From Mycolicibacterium litorale (GTDB lineage Bacteria > Actinomycetota > Actinomycetes > Mycobacteriales > Mycobacteriaceae): a DNA stretch of 64,000 nucleotides. The stretch's first letter is position 1, and each line of letters begins with the position of its first letter. A program made the position numbers and the translations under genes. Under the pieces are notes generated by a model. It ran no database searches. It saw only the letters and a list, made by a program, of their open reading frames with translations, and was not told where the DNA came from. The stretch is from assembly GCA_002007745.1 (NCBI GenBank), contig CP019882.1, positions 3,410,001 to 3,474,000 on the forward strand, in the 5' to 3' direction. This document shows, piece after piece, positions 51,848 to 60,961 of this stretch.

Positions 51848-52896
51848 CGGTACATCCCGTACTCGCCCCCGCGGTGCTGCTGATCGTGGCCGCGGTTCTG
51901 GTCGCCGCCCGCGCCCAAACACTCTCGGCTGTGCTGGCCACGACCGCCGCCGAGCGGCGGCGGCCGGCGCTGTGGCGATGGGCCGCCGTGACGGCGGCAC
52001 TGCTGGCGCTGGTCGTCGCGGCGGCTCGCCCCGGCCTGGAAGCCGCGGCAGCACAACCCGATGGCAACGCCGCGGTGGCGAGTCCGTCGTCGAATGCGAA
52101 CGTGTTCTTGGTCGTCGACCGCTCGGTGGACACCCGCGTCGAGGACTACGGTGCCGGCGGCTCGCGGATGTCAGGCATGCGCGCCGACATGGCCGCGATC
52201 ATCGACGCCTACCCGCAGGCCCGGTTCGCGCTGATCGGTTTCGCGTCGACACCATCGATCGATTGGCCGTTGTCCGGGGACACCTGGAGCCTCAAGGCGT
52301 TCGTCGCGGGATTGTCGCCCTACGTCAACGTGACACCCGACGCCGCCGATCGGGTGGATGCCGCTGCCGCCGCCAACGTGCTGCGCTACCAACTGATCCG
52401 GGCCGACCAGCAGTATCCGGGTTCGCGCAACCTGGTGTTCTACCTCGGCGCGGGCGCCGGCGGCTCGACCAGACCGCAGGGCGGCTTCTCCGCCGACGGC
52501 AGGGTGGCCGGTGGAGCGGTTCTCGGCTATGGCACGACCGGCGGCGGCCCGATTCCCGGTGCCTACGTCGACGGCACCGTGACCTACCTGGCCGACGCGA
52601 CGACCGGCGCACCCGCGGTCTCGGCTCTCGACGAGGCCGAATTGCGCCGTATCGCAGACCAACTCGGCGTCCCCTACGTCCACCGCGAGGCCGGCGTTCC
52701 GGTGGCCGGTCTACTGCCGGTCGTGCCCGCCGGACCGGCCGCCGACAGTGCGGTGCTGACGTCCACTCCGCAGCCCCGACGGGTCGAGTTGTACTGGGTG
52801 TTCGCGCTGCTGGCCGCCGGGCTGCTGATACCGGAGATCTTCCTGCTGGTGCGGGAGTTCCGGCGGGACCGGATGCCCCCACGGCGGCGGCGATGA
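51844..52896 (+). CDS. Membrane VWA protein with altered MIDAS
   Basis: 350 aa. Two N-terminal membrane segments (about 5-25 and 44-60), a VWA domain (about 85-290) and a C-terminal segment near 318-338 followed by a basic tail. The MIDAS motif reads VVDRSVDT rather than DxSxS: Asp and Ser are present but the second Ser is Asp. RFALIGFAS and NLVFYLGAGAGG are in the expected VWA strand positions. Unlike the preceding paralogue it keeps part of a metal site. ATGA overlaps at both ends couple it to its neighbours. Confidence 0.85.
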   Translation: MTVHPVLAPAVLLIVAAVLVAARAQTLSAVLATTAAERRRPALWRWAAVTAALLALVVAAARPGLEAAAAQPDGNAAVASPSSNANVFLVVDRSVDTRVEDYGAGGSRMSGMRADMAAIIDAYPQARFALIGFASTPSIDWPLSGDTWSLKAFVAGLSPYVNVTPDAADRVDAAAAANVLRYQLIRADQQYPGSRNLVFYLGAGAGGSTRPQGGFSADGRVAGGAVLGYGTTGGGPIPGAYVDGTVTYLADATTGAPAVSALDEAELRRIADQLGVPYVHREAGVPVAGLLPVVPAGPAADSAVLTSTPQPRRVELYWVFALLAAGLLIPEIFLLVREFRRDRMPPRRRR

Positions 52897-53702
52897 CAGC
52901 GGCCCGGCTGCAGTTGCGCCGTCGGCTGCTGATGGTCTCGGCGCCGGTCGCGCTGCTACTGATATTAGCGGCGGTCAAGATGATTTCCGTTGTGGTGGCC
53001 GGTGATTCGGCAGCATCGCATTTCGCCCGTGGCGATGCATCGGCACTGCGCGGTGACGTATCGACCCTGAACGTGGCCAATGTGATCGAGCCCGCGAAGG
53101 CGCGGTTCGCAGCCGGCGCCGCCGCAGTACTCGACGGTCGCCTCGGCGACGCCGACACCGAGTTCAGTCGGGCCCTGGCCGGCACCGACCCCGGGCAGTC
53201 CTGCCCGGTGCGGATCAATCTCGAACTCGTCCGCGAAGCCCAGGGCGATGTCGCCGCCGCCGAGGCCCGCGCGGCCGATGCCGCTCAGCGTTACCGCAGC
53301 GCGCTGGCCATCGCGGGCGATGCGCCGCCGGACTGCTTCGCGGGCAACACCGACCCACAACCGGACCGGCGGCAGATCCGGCAGAACACGGTCGCCCGGC
53401 TGACCGCGAAATTGGCAGGCGTGCAGACTGATCCGGCCCCACCGCCGCCGGCCGAGGTCGTCGCACCCCCTCCGCCGCCACCTCCCCCACCCGCCGGCGT
53501 GCGGGCGGCGGGCCCGGACACACCGCCACCGGCGCTGGGGCCGACGAGCGACGGCTTGAGCGATGTCGCTCCCGATCGGCTGCCCAGCCCGGGGGCGCCG
53601 CCGCCGGGCCCGCACCGACTCGACCCCGGCAGTGCTAACCCGATGGACCGGCTGCGTCAACTCCTGACCGACGCGGCGTCCTCCGGCAGCGACAGTCAGT
53701 GA
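52893..53702 (+). CDS. Membrane-anchored TPR-like protein with proline-rich tail
   Basis: 269 aa. One N-terminal membrane segment (about residues 15-35, with LLILAAVKMISVVVA), then a helical repeat-like region (LGDADTEFSRALAG and AQRYRSALAIAGDAPP) like BatE/TPR partners of VWA proteins, and from about 185 a low-complexity tail with proline runs (APPPPPPPPP type) ending in DAASSGSDSQ. Two Cys (QSCPVR near 108, PDCFAG near 148) might form a disulfide if outside the membrane. Last gene of the operon; the stop is 4 bases from the convergent prepilin peptidase gene. Confidence 0.75.
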   Translation: MTAARLQLRRRLLMVSAPVALLLILAAVKMISVVVAGDSAASHFARGDASALRGDVSTLNVANVIEPAKARFAAGAAAVLDGRLGDADTEFSRALAGTDPGQSCPVRINLELVREAQGDVAAAEARAADAAQRYRSALAIAGDAPPDCFAGNTDPQPDRRQIRQNTVARLTAKLAGVQTDPAPPPPAEVVAPPPPPPPPPAGVRAAGPDTPPPALGPTSDGLSDVAPDRLPSPGAPPPGPHRLDPGSANPMDRLRQLLTDAASSGSDSQ

Positions 53703-53706
53703 GCGC

Positions 53707-54135
53707 TCAGAACACCGCCAACGCCGCGGCGGCCAGGCTCGCCAGGCACATCGAAGGACCATGCGGCACCGCCGCGTGCCGGTCCCGCACCGCCACCACC
53801 GCCGCCAGGACTGCCGTCAGCAGTGGGGCGGTGAGCGCGGCGAGCGTCCAGACGTCCGGACCGAAGATGCCGGTGTACCCGCCGACGCCGAGCGCCAACT
53901 TGACGTCGCCGGCGCCCAGCCCGGCGGGCAGCACCAGATGAACCGCCAGGTACAACACACCCAGAGCCGACGCTCCGACCAGCGCCGGCACGCCGCGACC
54001 GCAGCCGGCGGCGACCAGGAGCAGCACCGCCGCGCCCGGGATCGTCAGGACGTTGGGCAGCCGTCGACAGCGCAGGTCCCACACGCTCAACGCGACGGCC
54101 CACACCAGCACCGCCACCCACACCAGCAGGCGCAT
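53707..54135 (-). CDS. Prepilin peptidase-like A24 membrane protein (Rv2551c-like)
   Basis: 142-aa integral-membrane protein with about five hydrophobic segments. The two catalytic-type Asp are in SVWDLRCRRLPNVL near residues 17-30 and GLGAGDVKLALGVGGY near 72-87, the GxGD aspartyl-protease motif of type IV prepilin peptidases. The N-terminal methylase domain of full-length PilD is missing, as in the short mycobacterial homologue. ATG at 54135, 8 bases after the aroE stop on the same strand. No pilin or secretion genes are in the window; it probably works with a tad-type pilus encoded elsewhere. Confidence 0.85.
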   Translation of the reverse strand: MRLLVWVAVLVWAVALSVWDLRCRRLPNVLTIPGAAVLLLVAAGCGRGVPALVGASALGVLYLAVHLVLPAGLGAGDVKLALGVGGYTGIFGPDVWTLAALTAPLLTAVLAAVVAVRDRHAAVPHGPSMCLASLAAAALAVF

Positions 54136-54143
54136 GGCGCACG

Positions 54144-54947
54144 CTAACCCAGCGCGGCCACCATCTGCTCCCGCGGCGCCGGCCGGCCTGTGAATTGTTC
54201 GACTTGGCTGAACGCCTGGTGCAACAGCATCTGCTGGCCGCTGATGACTTGGCCGCCGGCCTCTGCCACGGCGGCCGCCAGCGGGGTGGGCCACGGGTCG
54301 TAGATGGCGTCGAGCAGGACCGGCACGCCGGCGAACACCGCGGCGTAGGCCGCTGCGGCGTCGGCCGGGATCGTGCTGACCAGGACGTCGGCGGTGGCCG
54401 CGACGGCAGGCAGGTTCGTCGCACCCAGGCCGCAGAACGCGGTCGACAGGCCGACCGCGGCACCGAGGTCGAGCAACCGCGCCGCCTTGTCGCGGTCGCG
54501 GGCCACGACGGTGACCTCGGTGACGCCGAGTTCGGCGAGCGCGACGACGGCAGCGGGCGCGGTTCCCCCGGAGCCCAGCACGATCGCCCGGCGCAGATGA
54601 CGGACGTGCCCGAGGGCACCGGCCACACCGTCGATGTCGGTGTTGTCGGCGCGCCAGCCGTGATCGGTGCGCACCAGGGTGTTGGCCGAGCCCACCAACT
54701 CGGCGCGTTCGGTGCGTTCGTCGGCGAACGCCAAGGCGGCGAACTTGCCCGGCATGGTCACCGAGACGCCCACCCACTCCGGGCCGAAACTGCGCAGCAG
54801 CGCCGGCAGTTGCTCGGCGGTGCACTCGATGCGGTCATAGGTCCAGTCGGTCAGGCCCAGCGCCCGGTAGGCCGCCAGATGCAACTGGGGCGACTTGGAA
54901 TGCGCGACCGGGGATCCCAGCACCGCCGCCCTGCGAGCCGTGTCCAA
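54144..54947 (-). CDS. aroE: Shikimate 5-dehydrogenase
   Basis: NADPH-dependent reduction of dehydroshikimate; 267 aa. Substrate site SPVAHSKSPQLH near 12-23, SVTMPGKFAAL with the catalytic Lys near 68, NTDIDGVAGAL with the Asp near 102-110, cofactor site VLGSGGTAPAAV near 122, and ISGQQMLLHQAFSQVEQFTG near the end. The start is TTG at 54947, 6 bases after the mltG stop; no better start exists. Separate from the aroC-aroQ operon by the moxR cluster, as in other mycobacteria. Confidence 0.95.
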   Translation of the reverse strand: MDTARRAAVLGSPVAHSKSPQLHLAAYRALGLTDWTYDRIECTAEQLPALLRSFGPEWVGVSVTMPGKFAALAFADERTERAELVGSANTLVRTDHGWRADNTDIDGVAGALGHVRHLRRAIVLGSGGTAPAAVVALAELGVTEVTVVARDRDKAARLLDLGAAVGLSTAFCGLGATNLPAVAATADVLVSTIPADAAAAYAAVFAGVPVLLDAIYDPWPTPLAAAVAEAGGQVISGQQMLLHQAFSQVEQFTGRPAPREQMVAALG

Positions 54948-54953
54948 GTCCGG

Positions 54954-56189
54954 TTACCGGGCGGAGTCCAGGACGCCGTTGTGTCGCGCCAGCTCGATAT
55001 TGGCCAGGTGCTGCTGGTAGTCCCGGGTGAACAGTGTCGTGCCGTCGGTGTCGACGGTGACGAAGTACAGCCAGTCCCCCGGCTCCGGACGTTCGGCCGC
55101 CGCCAGCGCCTCGTCACCCGGTGAACAGATCGGCGTGGTGGGCAACCCCTCGGATGCGTAGGTGTTCCACGGTGTCACCTGCGCCCGGTCGGCGTCGGTG
55201 GTGGCGACCTCCTGGCGATCCAGCGGATAGTTGACCGTCGAGTCGAATTCGAGTCGCTGCGGCTCGGCCAGCCGGTTGTAGATCACCCGGGCGACCTTGG
55301 CGAAGTCGTGTGGCTTGGCTTCCCGCTGCACCAGCGAGCCGACGATCAGAATCTGGTAGGGCGACATGTTCATCGCCGCCGCGGTGTCCAGCAGGCCACC
55401 GTTGACGTAGTGCGCGGCGCTCTCGTCGATCAGCGTGGCCAGGATCTGTTGCGGCGTCCCGCCCGGGTCGACGTTCCAGGCACCCGGGGCGACCAGGCCT
55501 TCGAGCCGGCGATGGTTGTTGCCCAGCGCGGCGACCGGTTGGGTTGCCCACCCTGGCACCTTCAGCTCCGCGGGCGCGGTCAGCTCGGCGGCCCTGCGCA
55601 GGTCCTCGGCAGGCACACACTTGCGCTGACCATTCAGGTCAACGCAGGTGGCTTTGGAGATCAGCGTGAAGATCCCGTCGGTGACCTTGCCCGAGCCGAC
55701 CTCGGCCACGTCGTCGAGTTGACGCCCCTCGGGGATGACCAGCTTGCCCACCCGGTTCTTCGGGTCGGCCAGGCGTTGCACCGCCGCCGCGGCCGACATC
55801 TCGGTGCGCAGCTCGTAGAACCCCGGCTGGATCGCCGCGATCGCCGAGTTGTCCTTGGCTGCGTCGACGAAACCCTTGACGTTGGAGACGACGTTCGCCT
55901 CGCGCAGCGTCTGGCCGATCTGAGTGGTCGAGTCGCCGTCGTGCACCTGGATGACGACGTCGTCCTTGCCCTCACCGGAGTATTCGCCGGAGCCGCCGAA
56001 CAGTTTGGCGCCCAGGAAGACCGCCGCGAGGACCACCACGACCAGCAGGGCCGCTGCGGCGGCGCCGAACACCCGCCGACGGTTGCGATACCGTCGGGCA
56101 CGAACCCGTTCCAGGCGGCTCATCCGCCCGCGCGGCGCACCGACCGCCACCGGCTGCGGCCGGTCGTAGTCGTCGTAATCGTCAGACAT
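54954..56189 (-). CDS. mltG: Endolytic murein transglycosylase MltG
   Basis: 411-aa YceG/MltG protein that ends nascent glycan strands. An N-terminal Arg-rich cytoplasmic part ([15 protein letters not shown]) precedes one membrane segment near 41-63; a LysM-like region ([23 protein letters not shown] near 80-102) and the YceG catalytic domain follow, with the catalytic Glu in [12 protein letters not shown] near 295 and [11 protein letters not shown] near 325. The start at 56189 overlaps the ruvX stop by 8 bases. Operon alaS-ruvX-mltG-aroE. Confidence 0.94.
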   Translation of the reverse strand: MSDDYDDYDRPQPVAVGAPRGRMSRLERVRARRYRNRRRVFGAAAAALLVVVVLAAVFLGAKLFGGSGEYSGEGKDDVVIQVHDGDSTTQIGQTLREANVVSNVKGFVDAAKDNSAIAAIQPGFYELRTEMSAAAAVQRLADPKNRVGKLVIPEGRQLDDVAEVGSGKVTDGIFTLISKATCVDLNGQRKCVPAEDLRRAAELTAPAELKVPGWATQPVAALGNNHRRLEGLVAPGAWNVDPGGTPQQILATLIDESAAHYVNGGLLDTAAAMNMSPYQILIVGSLVQREAKPHDFAKVARVIYNRLAEPQRLEFDSTVNYPLDRQEVATTDADRAQVTPWNTYASEGLPTTPICSPGDEALAAAERPEPGDWLYFVTVDTDGTTLFTRDYQQHLANIELARHNGVLDSAR

Positions 56190-56691
56190 CGTCGTCGCTC
56201 TCCGCCGGGGTCGGTGCCGCGTTGCGGCGTTGGTCGAGCCAGCCCTGCAGAATCCCCACAGCGGCGGCCTGGTCGATCACGCCACGCTGAGCCTTGGCCC
56301 GCACGCCGGCCTCCCGCAGCGACCGCTGCGCTGCCACCGTAGTCAATCGTTCGTCGGCCAGTCGCACCGGCACCGGGGCGATCCGCTCGCTCAGCGCGTC
56401 GGCCACGTCGACAGCGTCCTGGGCGGACGTCCCGGCCCGGTCGGCCAGGGTACGCGGCAACCCGATGATCACCTCGACGACGCCGTGCTCCGCGGCCAGC
56501 GCGGCCAATCGGCGCAGATGTCTGCCGGAGCGCTCCCGGCGCACCGTCTCCACCGGGGTGGCCAGAATGCCGTCGGGATCGCTGACCGCGACGCCGATCC
56601 GCACCGTGCCCACGTCCACCCCGAGCCGCCGACCCCGCCCCGGATCGTCCGTCCCGGGCCGGTCGGGCCCACGGTCGTGCGCGGACTGCAC
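56182..56691 (-). CDS. ruvX: Putative pre-16S rRNA nuclease / Holliday junction resolvase-like YqgF
   Basis: 169-aa RNase H-fold protein (YqgF/RuvX) thought to finish the 16S 5' end. First strand [21 protein letters not shown] near 21-41 with the catalytic Asp; then [16 protein letters not shown] near 75-90, and [10 protein letters not shown] near 115 followed by [17 protein letters not shown]. The first about 20 residues are a hydrophilic extension. GTG at 56691, 5 bases after the alaS stop; overlaps mltG at its end. Confidence 0.93.
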   Translation of the reverse strand: MQSAHDRGPDRPGTDDPGRGRRLGVDVGTVRIGVAVSDPDGILATPVETVRRERSGRHLRRLAALAAEHGVVEVIIGLPRTLADRAGTSAQDAVDVADALSERIAPVPVRLADERLTTVAAQRSLREAGVRAKAQRGVIDQAAAVGILQGWLDQRRNAAPTPAESDDDV

Positions 56692-56696
56692 GGACG

Positions 56697-59393
56697 TTAG
56701 CTCCGGGCGATCTCTGCGCGAACCGCCCCCAGTGCCGCATCGATACCGGCAGGGTCCTTCCCCGACCCCTGCGCCAAGTCGGCCTTGCCGCCACCGCGTC
56801 CGTCGACGGCTGCCGAAATCTGCGTGATCAGCTCGTTGGCGCGCAGTCCGGCGTCCTGTGCGGCCGGGTTGGTCGCCACGACGAAGGGAACCGCTCCGTC
56901 TTCACCTTCGGCGATCAACACCACCACCGCGGGCTCGGAACCCATCTTGCCGCGGATGTCGCCGACCAGGGAGCGCAGATCAGCCGCTGTCATGCCGGCC
57001 GCCATCCGCTGCGCCACCAGACGGACCTTACCGACCTGCTCGGCGCCCGCGGCGGCATTGCCCGCGGCTGCCCTGGCAGTGGCCAACCGCATCCGGTCGA
57101 GTTCCTTCTCGGCCGCCTTGAGCCGGTCGACCAAGGTCGCCACCCGGGCCGGCACCTCGTCGGAGGGCACCTTCAGTGAGGACGCGAGCCCGGCCATCAA
57201 CGCCCGTTCCTTGGCCAGGTGCCGGAACGAATCCAGCCCGACATAAGCCTCGACGCGTCGCACTCCAGAGCCCACCGAGGACTCGCCCAGAATCGTGATC
57301 GGCCCGATCTGAGCCGAGTTGTGCACATGGGTGCCGCCGCAGAGTTCCAGCGAGAACGGCCCACCGATTTCGACCACTCGCACCTCGTCGGGGTACTGCT
57401 CACCGAACATCGCCATCGCGCCCATCGCCTTGGCCTTCTCCAGCGCGGTGGTGAAGGTGTTGACCTGGAAGTCGGCCTGCACGGCTTCGTTGGCCACTTC
57501 CTCCACGGAGTTGCGCTGCTCCTCGGTCAATGCGCTCTGCGAGTTGAAGTCGAACCGCAGATAGCCCGGACGGTTCAGCGATCCGGCCTGAACGGCGGTG
57601 GGGCCCAACACCTGTCGCAACGCGGCGTGCACCATGTGGGTGCCCGAGTGACCCTGCGTCGCGCCGCGGCGCCAGGTGGGGTCGACCGCCGCGGTCACGG
57701 TGTCGCCCTCGACGAACTCACCGGACTCGACGTTGACCCGGTGCACCCACAGCGTCTTGGCGATCTTCTGCACGTCGGTGACCGCGGCCTTGGCCGATTC
57801 GCTGCCGCCGGTGCCGGTGATCGAGCCCGCGTCGGCGATCTGACCGCCCGACTCCGCGTAGAGCGGGGTGCGGTCCAGCACGATCTCGACCCGCTCGGGC
57901 GCCTCTTCACGACCGCCATGGGCGATCACCGGGACGCGCTTGCCGTCGACGAAGATGCCGAGGATACGAGCCTCGGAGGTCAGCTCGTCGAACCCGGTGA
58001 ACTCCGTCGGCGCGGTGTCGACCAACTCGCGGAACGCCGACAGGTCGGCGTGGGCGTGCTTGCGGGCGGCGGCGTCGGCCTTGGCCCGGCGGCGCTGCTC
58101 GGCCATCAGCTCGCGGAATCCGAGTTCGTCGACGGTCAGGCCGGCTTCGGCCGCCATCTCCAGCGTCAGCTCGATCGGGAAGCCGTAGGTGTCGTGCAGG
58201 GTGAACGCCTCGGAACCGCCAAGTTGGGTCTTGCCCGCTGATCTGGTGGCGGCGGCGGCGTCCTCGAACAGCCGCGAGCCCGACGCCAGCGTGCGGTTGA
58301 AGGCCGTCTCCTCGGCCACCGCGATGCGCTGGATGCGCTCGAAGTCGGTGACGAGTTCGGGGTAGGACGGGCCCATCGCGTCGCGCACGGTGACCATCAG
58401 TTCGGCCATGATCGGCTGTTCGACGCCCAGCAACTTGGCCGCCCGGATGATGCGCCGCAACAACCGGCGCAGCACGTAGCCGCGGCCCTCGTTACCGGGG
58501 GTGACGCCGTCGCCGATGATGATCGCCGCGGTGCGGCTGTGGTCGGCGATCACCCGGTAGCGGACGTCGTCGTCGTGATTGCCTTGGCCATAGGGGCGCG
58601 GCGCCCGGCGCGCGACGGTGTCGATCACCGGCCGCAGCAGGTCGGTCTCGTAGACGTTGTCGACGTTCTGCAGCAGGCACGCGATGCGCTCGACACCCAT
58701 GCCGGTGTCGATGTTCTTGCGGGGCAGCGGGCCCAGGATCTCGAAGTCGTCCTTCGAGGTGCCCTCGCCCCGCTCGTTCTGCATGAACACGAGATTCCAG
58801 ATCTCGATGTAGCGGTTCTCGTCGGCTTCCGGGCCACCCTCGACGCCGTACTCGGGCCCGCGGTCGTAGTAGATCTCCGAGCACGGGCCGCACGGGCCGG
58901 GAATGCCCATCGACCAGTAGTTGTCGGCCATGCCGCGCCGCTGGATGCGTTCCGGCGGCAGTCCGGCGACCTCCTGCCACAACTGCTCGGCCTCGTCGTC
59001 GTCGTAGAAGACCGTCGCCCAGAGCCGCTCCGGGTCGAACCCGTAGCCCCCGTCGGAGACCGGCTTGGTCAGCAGCGACCAGGCCAGCTCGATGGCGCGG
59101 CGCTTGAAGTAGTCGCCGAAGGAGAAGTTGCCGGCCATCTGGAAAAAGGTGTTGTGGCGGGTGGTGATGCCCACCTCGTCGATGTCCGGGGTGCGGATGC
59201 ACTTCTGGATGCTGGTGGCCGTCGCATACGGCGGGGTGCGCTGGCCGAGGAAGAACGGCACGAACTGCACCATGCCGGCATTGACGAACAGCAGGTTCGG
59301 GTCGTCGAGGATCACCGAGGCACTCGGCACCTCGGTGTGGCCTGCCTGCACGAAGTGATCCAGGAATCGCTTCCTGATCTCGTGTGTCTGCAC
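56697..59393 (-). CDS. alaS: Alanyl-tRNA synthetase
   Basis: Charges tRNAAla; 898 aa, usual length. Class II catalytic domain at the N-terminus ([49 protein letters not shown]), editing domain with the metal-binding motifs [16 protein letters not shown] near 581 and [17 protein letters not shown] near 685, and a C-terminal DHH-type domain with Gly-rich [14 protein letters not shown] near the end. GTG at 59393 with AAGGAA five bases upstream. A possible own promoter lies at 59445-59450. First gene of alaS-ruvX-mltG-aroE. Confidence 0.97.
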   Translation of the reverse strand: MQTHEIRKRFLDHFVQAGHTEVPSASVILDDPNLLFVNAGMVQFVPFFLGQRTPPYATATSIQKCIRTPDIDEVGITTRHNTFFQMAGNFSFGDYFKRRAIELAWSLLTKPVSDGGYGFDPERLWATVFYDDDEAEQLWQEVAGLPPERIQRRGMADNYWSMGIPGPCGPCSEIYYDRGPEYGVEGGPEADENRYIEIWNLVFMQNERGEGTSKDDFEILGPLPRKNIDTGMGVERIACLLQNVDNVYETDLLRPVIDTVARRAPRPYGQGNHDDDVRYRVIADHSRTAAIIIGDGVTPGNEGRGYVLRRLLRRIIRAAKLLGVEQPIMAELMVTVRDAMGPSYPELVTDFERIQRIAVAEETAFNRTLASGSRLFEDAAAATRSAGKTQLGGSEAFTLHDTYGFPIELTLEMAAEAGLTVDELGFRELMAEQRRRAKADAAARKHAHADLSAFRELVDTAPTEFTGFDELTSEARILGIFVDGKRVPVIAHGGREEAPERVEIVLDRTPLYAESGGQIADAGSITGTGGSESAKAAVTDVQKIAKTLWVHRVNVESGEFVEGDTVTAAVDPTWRRGATQGHSGTHMVHAALRQVLGPTAVQAGSLNRPGYLRFDFNSQSALTEEQRNSVEEVANEAVQADFQVNTFTTALEKAKAMGAMAMFGEQYPDEVRVVEIGGPFSLELCGGTHVHNSAQIGPITILGESSVGSGVRRVEAYVGLDSFRHLAKERALMAGLASSLKVPSDEVPARVATLVDRLKAAEKELDRMRLATARAAAGNAAAGAEQVGKVRLVAQRMAAGMTAADLRSLVGDIRGKMGSEPAVVVLIAEGEDGAVPFVVATNPAAQDAGLRANELITQISAAVDGRGGGKADLAQGSGKDPAGIDAALGAVRAEIARS

Positions 59394-59444
59394 TGGGATT
59401 CCTTGTGTTCTTGGGTGCGGCTCGACGGACGCTTCGACCGCACT

Positions 59445-59450
59445 ACATTA
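59445..59450 (-). promoter_or_regulatory. Candidate alaS -10 element
   Basis: TAATGT on the minus strand fits the -10 pattern 52 bases before the alaS GTG, in the 72-base gap after the yjbQ stop. No convincing -35. If real, it frees alaS from the damaged upstream gene. Confidence 0.3.
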
Positions 59451-59465
59451 CCGGGCGCCGCTGGT

Positions 59466-59866
59466 TCAGCCGCCGACGAAGCTCAGCCGGACCGATCGGC
59501 GCGGGTTGTCGCGGTTCAGGTCGACCAGCACGATGCTCTGCCAGGTGCCCAGCAGCGGCGCGCCGTCGGCGACCGGAACGGTGATCGACGGGGCCACGAT
59601 GGCGGGCAGCACGTGGTCGGCACCGTGCCCCGCGAGCCGTGCGAGTGCCGGTAGCGCTCGTCGCGCGGCAGCAGCCGTTCCAGTGTGTCGATCAGATCGT
59701 CGTCCGAGCCGGCGCCGGTCTCGATGATCGCGACGCCCGCGGTCGCGTGTGGGACGAAGACGTTGCACAGGCCGTCACCGCGACCCCGGCAGAACGCCCG
59801 CACCTGGTCGGTCAGGTCCACCAGTCGCCGGCGGGAGGTATCGATGTCGAGCACATCGCTGTCCAT
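59466..59866 (-). pseudogene. YjbQ/UPF0047-family protein, single-base frameshift
   Basis: Small conserved protein of the secondary thiamine-phosphate-synthase/YjbQ family. From ATG at 59866 the frame reads DVLDIDTSRRRLVDLTDQV and NVFVPHATAGVAIIETGAGSDDDL up to RYRHSHGSRG; the homologous continuation (HGADHVLPAIVAPSITVPVADGAPLLGTWQSIVLVDLN) lies in the next frame and ends at 59466. Adding one G in the run at plus 59628-59631 (CCCC) restores a continuous protein of about 133 aa. Otherwise undamaged, so a sequencing error in a homopolymer is likely. Same position beside alaS as Rv2556c. Confidence 0.85.
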
Positions 59867-59943
59867 GTCGTCCAAACTACGGCCTGGTTCACCGGGACTT
59901 AAGGCTCTCGCCAGCGCCCGGGGGCGCGACTACCTTCACCGCT

Positions 59944-60576
59944 ATGGGTACGCAGAGGCCCGCCGCGGCCATAGCGATGGCAGCCGCCGGCGTTGCCGGG
60001 GTGTACCGCTGGGTGGTGCGACCCAGGATGTACAGCTGGGGCGCCACCGCTGCGGAGGTGGCCGCGCGGCTTCCCGGCGACGATCTGGTGGAGGCGGGCG
60101 CTCCCCGGACCACCCGGGGCGTCACCATCGACGCGCCGGTCGAGGAGGTTTGGCCGTGGCTGGCGCAGATCGGTGAGAACCGGGGCGGCTTCTACAGCTA
60201 CGACATCCTGGAGCGCCTGGTCGGCGCGGACATGCACAACGCCGATGCGGTGCATCCGGAGTGGCAGGACATCCAGGTCGGTGACACCGTGTGGCTGGCC
60301 CGCCGTTACGGTCAGCGGGCCAGGCAACTGGTCGCCGAGGTGGAACCGAAGTCGCATCTGGTGCTGATGTCCGCGCCCGACTTCGATCGAATTCAGCGCG
60401 GCGAGAAGGCATTTGGATCGTGGGCTTTCTACGTGCGGCCACACAACGGGATGACCCGGCTGCTTGCCCGCGGCATCGGCGGGGCGGTCGGCATCACCTC
60501 CTTCGACATCGTGCACTTCGTCATGGAACGCGGCATGTTGCGCGGCATCCGCAAACGGGCCGCACCGCGCCGTTGA
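59944..60576 (+). CDS. SRPBCC-type (START/Bet v1-like) membrane-linked protein
   Basis: 210-aa protein. A hydrophobic N-terminal segment (about residues 7-20, AAAIAMAAAGVAGV) is followed by a region with TRGVTIDAPVEEVWPWLAQIGENRGGFYSYDILERL near 55-90, typical of polyketide-cyclase/SRPBCC proteins. Later part: VEPKSHLVLMSAPDF and FVMERGMLRGIRKRA. Ligand unknown. ATG at 59944 is poorly supported by a ribosome-binding sequence. Divergent from the broken yjbQ; separated by 93 bases from the YeaQ-type gene. Confidence 0.8.
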   Translation: MGTQRPAAAIAMAAAGVAGVYRWVVRPRMYSWGATAAEVAARLPGDDLVEAGAPRTTRGVTIDAPVEEVWPWLAQIGENRGGFYSYDILERLVGADMHNADAVHPEWQDIQVGDTVWLARRYGQRARQLVAEVEPKSHLVLMSAPDFDRIQRGEKAFGSWAFYVRPHNGMTRLLARGIGGAVGITSFDIVHFVMERGMLRGIRKRAAPRR

Positions 60577-60669
60577 ACAGGGCCGATTCCGGTTCCACGC
60601 CGTTTATCGCCAACACCTTCGGGGTATCTGACCTGCAGTTGTGTGCTCTGACGTCCTTCTGGAGGAACG

Positions 60670-60960
60670 ATGACTATTACCGGAATCATCAGTGCGATCC
60701 TGATCGGTGTGGTGGTGGGTGTTGTCGGCCGCCTGCTGGTACCCGGAAAGCAGCCCATCGGAATGCTTTTGACGATTCTGGTCGGGATCGTGGCAGCCTT
60801 CCTGGGCACGGCTCTGGCGCGGGCGATGGGCATCCCGACCGCGACCAGCGGGGTGGACTGGCTCGAGTTGCTGGTCCAGGTGGTGGTCGCCGCGCTCGGG
60901 GTGGCTTTGGTGTCCACCCTGACCGGCCGGCGCCGCCGAACCGGCCTGCTGCGCCGCTGA
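60670..60960 (+). CDS. GlsB/YeaQ/YmgE-family membrane protein
   Basis: 96-aa protein with three membrane helices: about 4-24 (GIISAILIGVVVGVVGRLLV), 30-48 and 67-84, ending in a basic tail GRRRRTGLLRR. Family signature GRLLVPGKQPIG links helix one and two. Relatives are induced under stress and are often annotated transglycosylase-associated, without proof. TTCTGGAGGAACG gives a clear ribosome-binding site. Its TGA ends 1 base before the convergent rarA stop. Confidence 0.86.
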   Translation: MTITGIISAILIGVVVGVVGRLLVPGKQPIGMLLTILVGIVAAFLGTALARAMGIPTATSGVDWLELLVQVVVAALGVALVSTLTGRRRRTGLLRR

Positions 60961-60961
60961 G

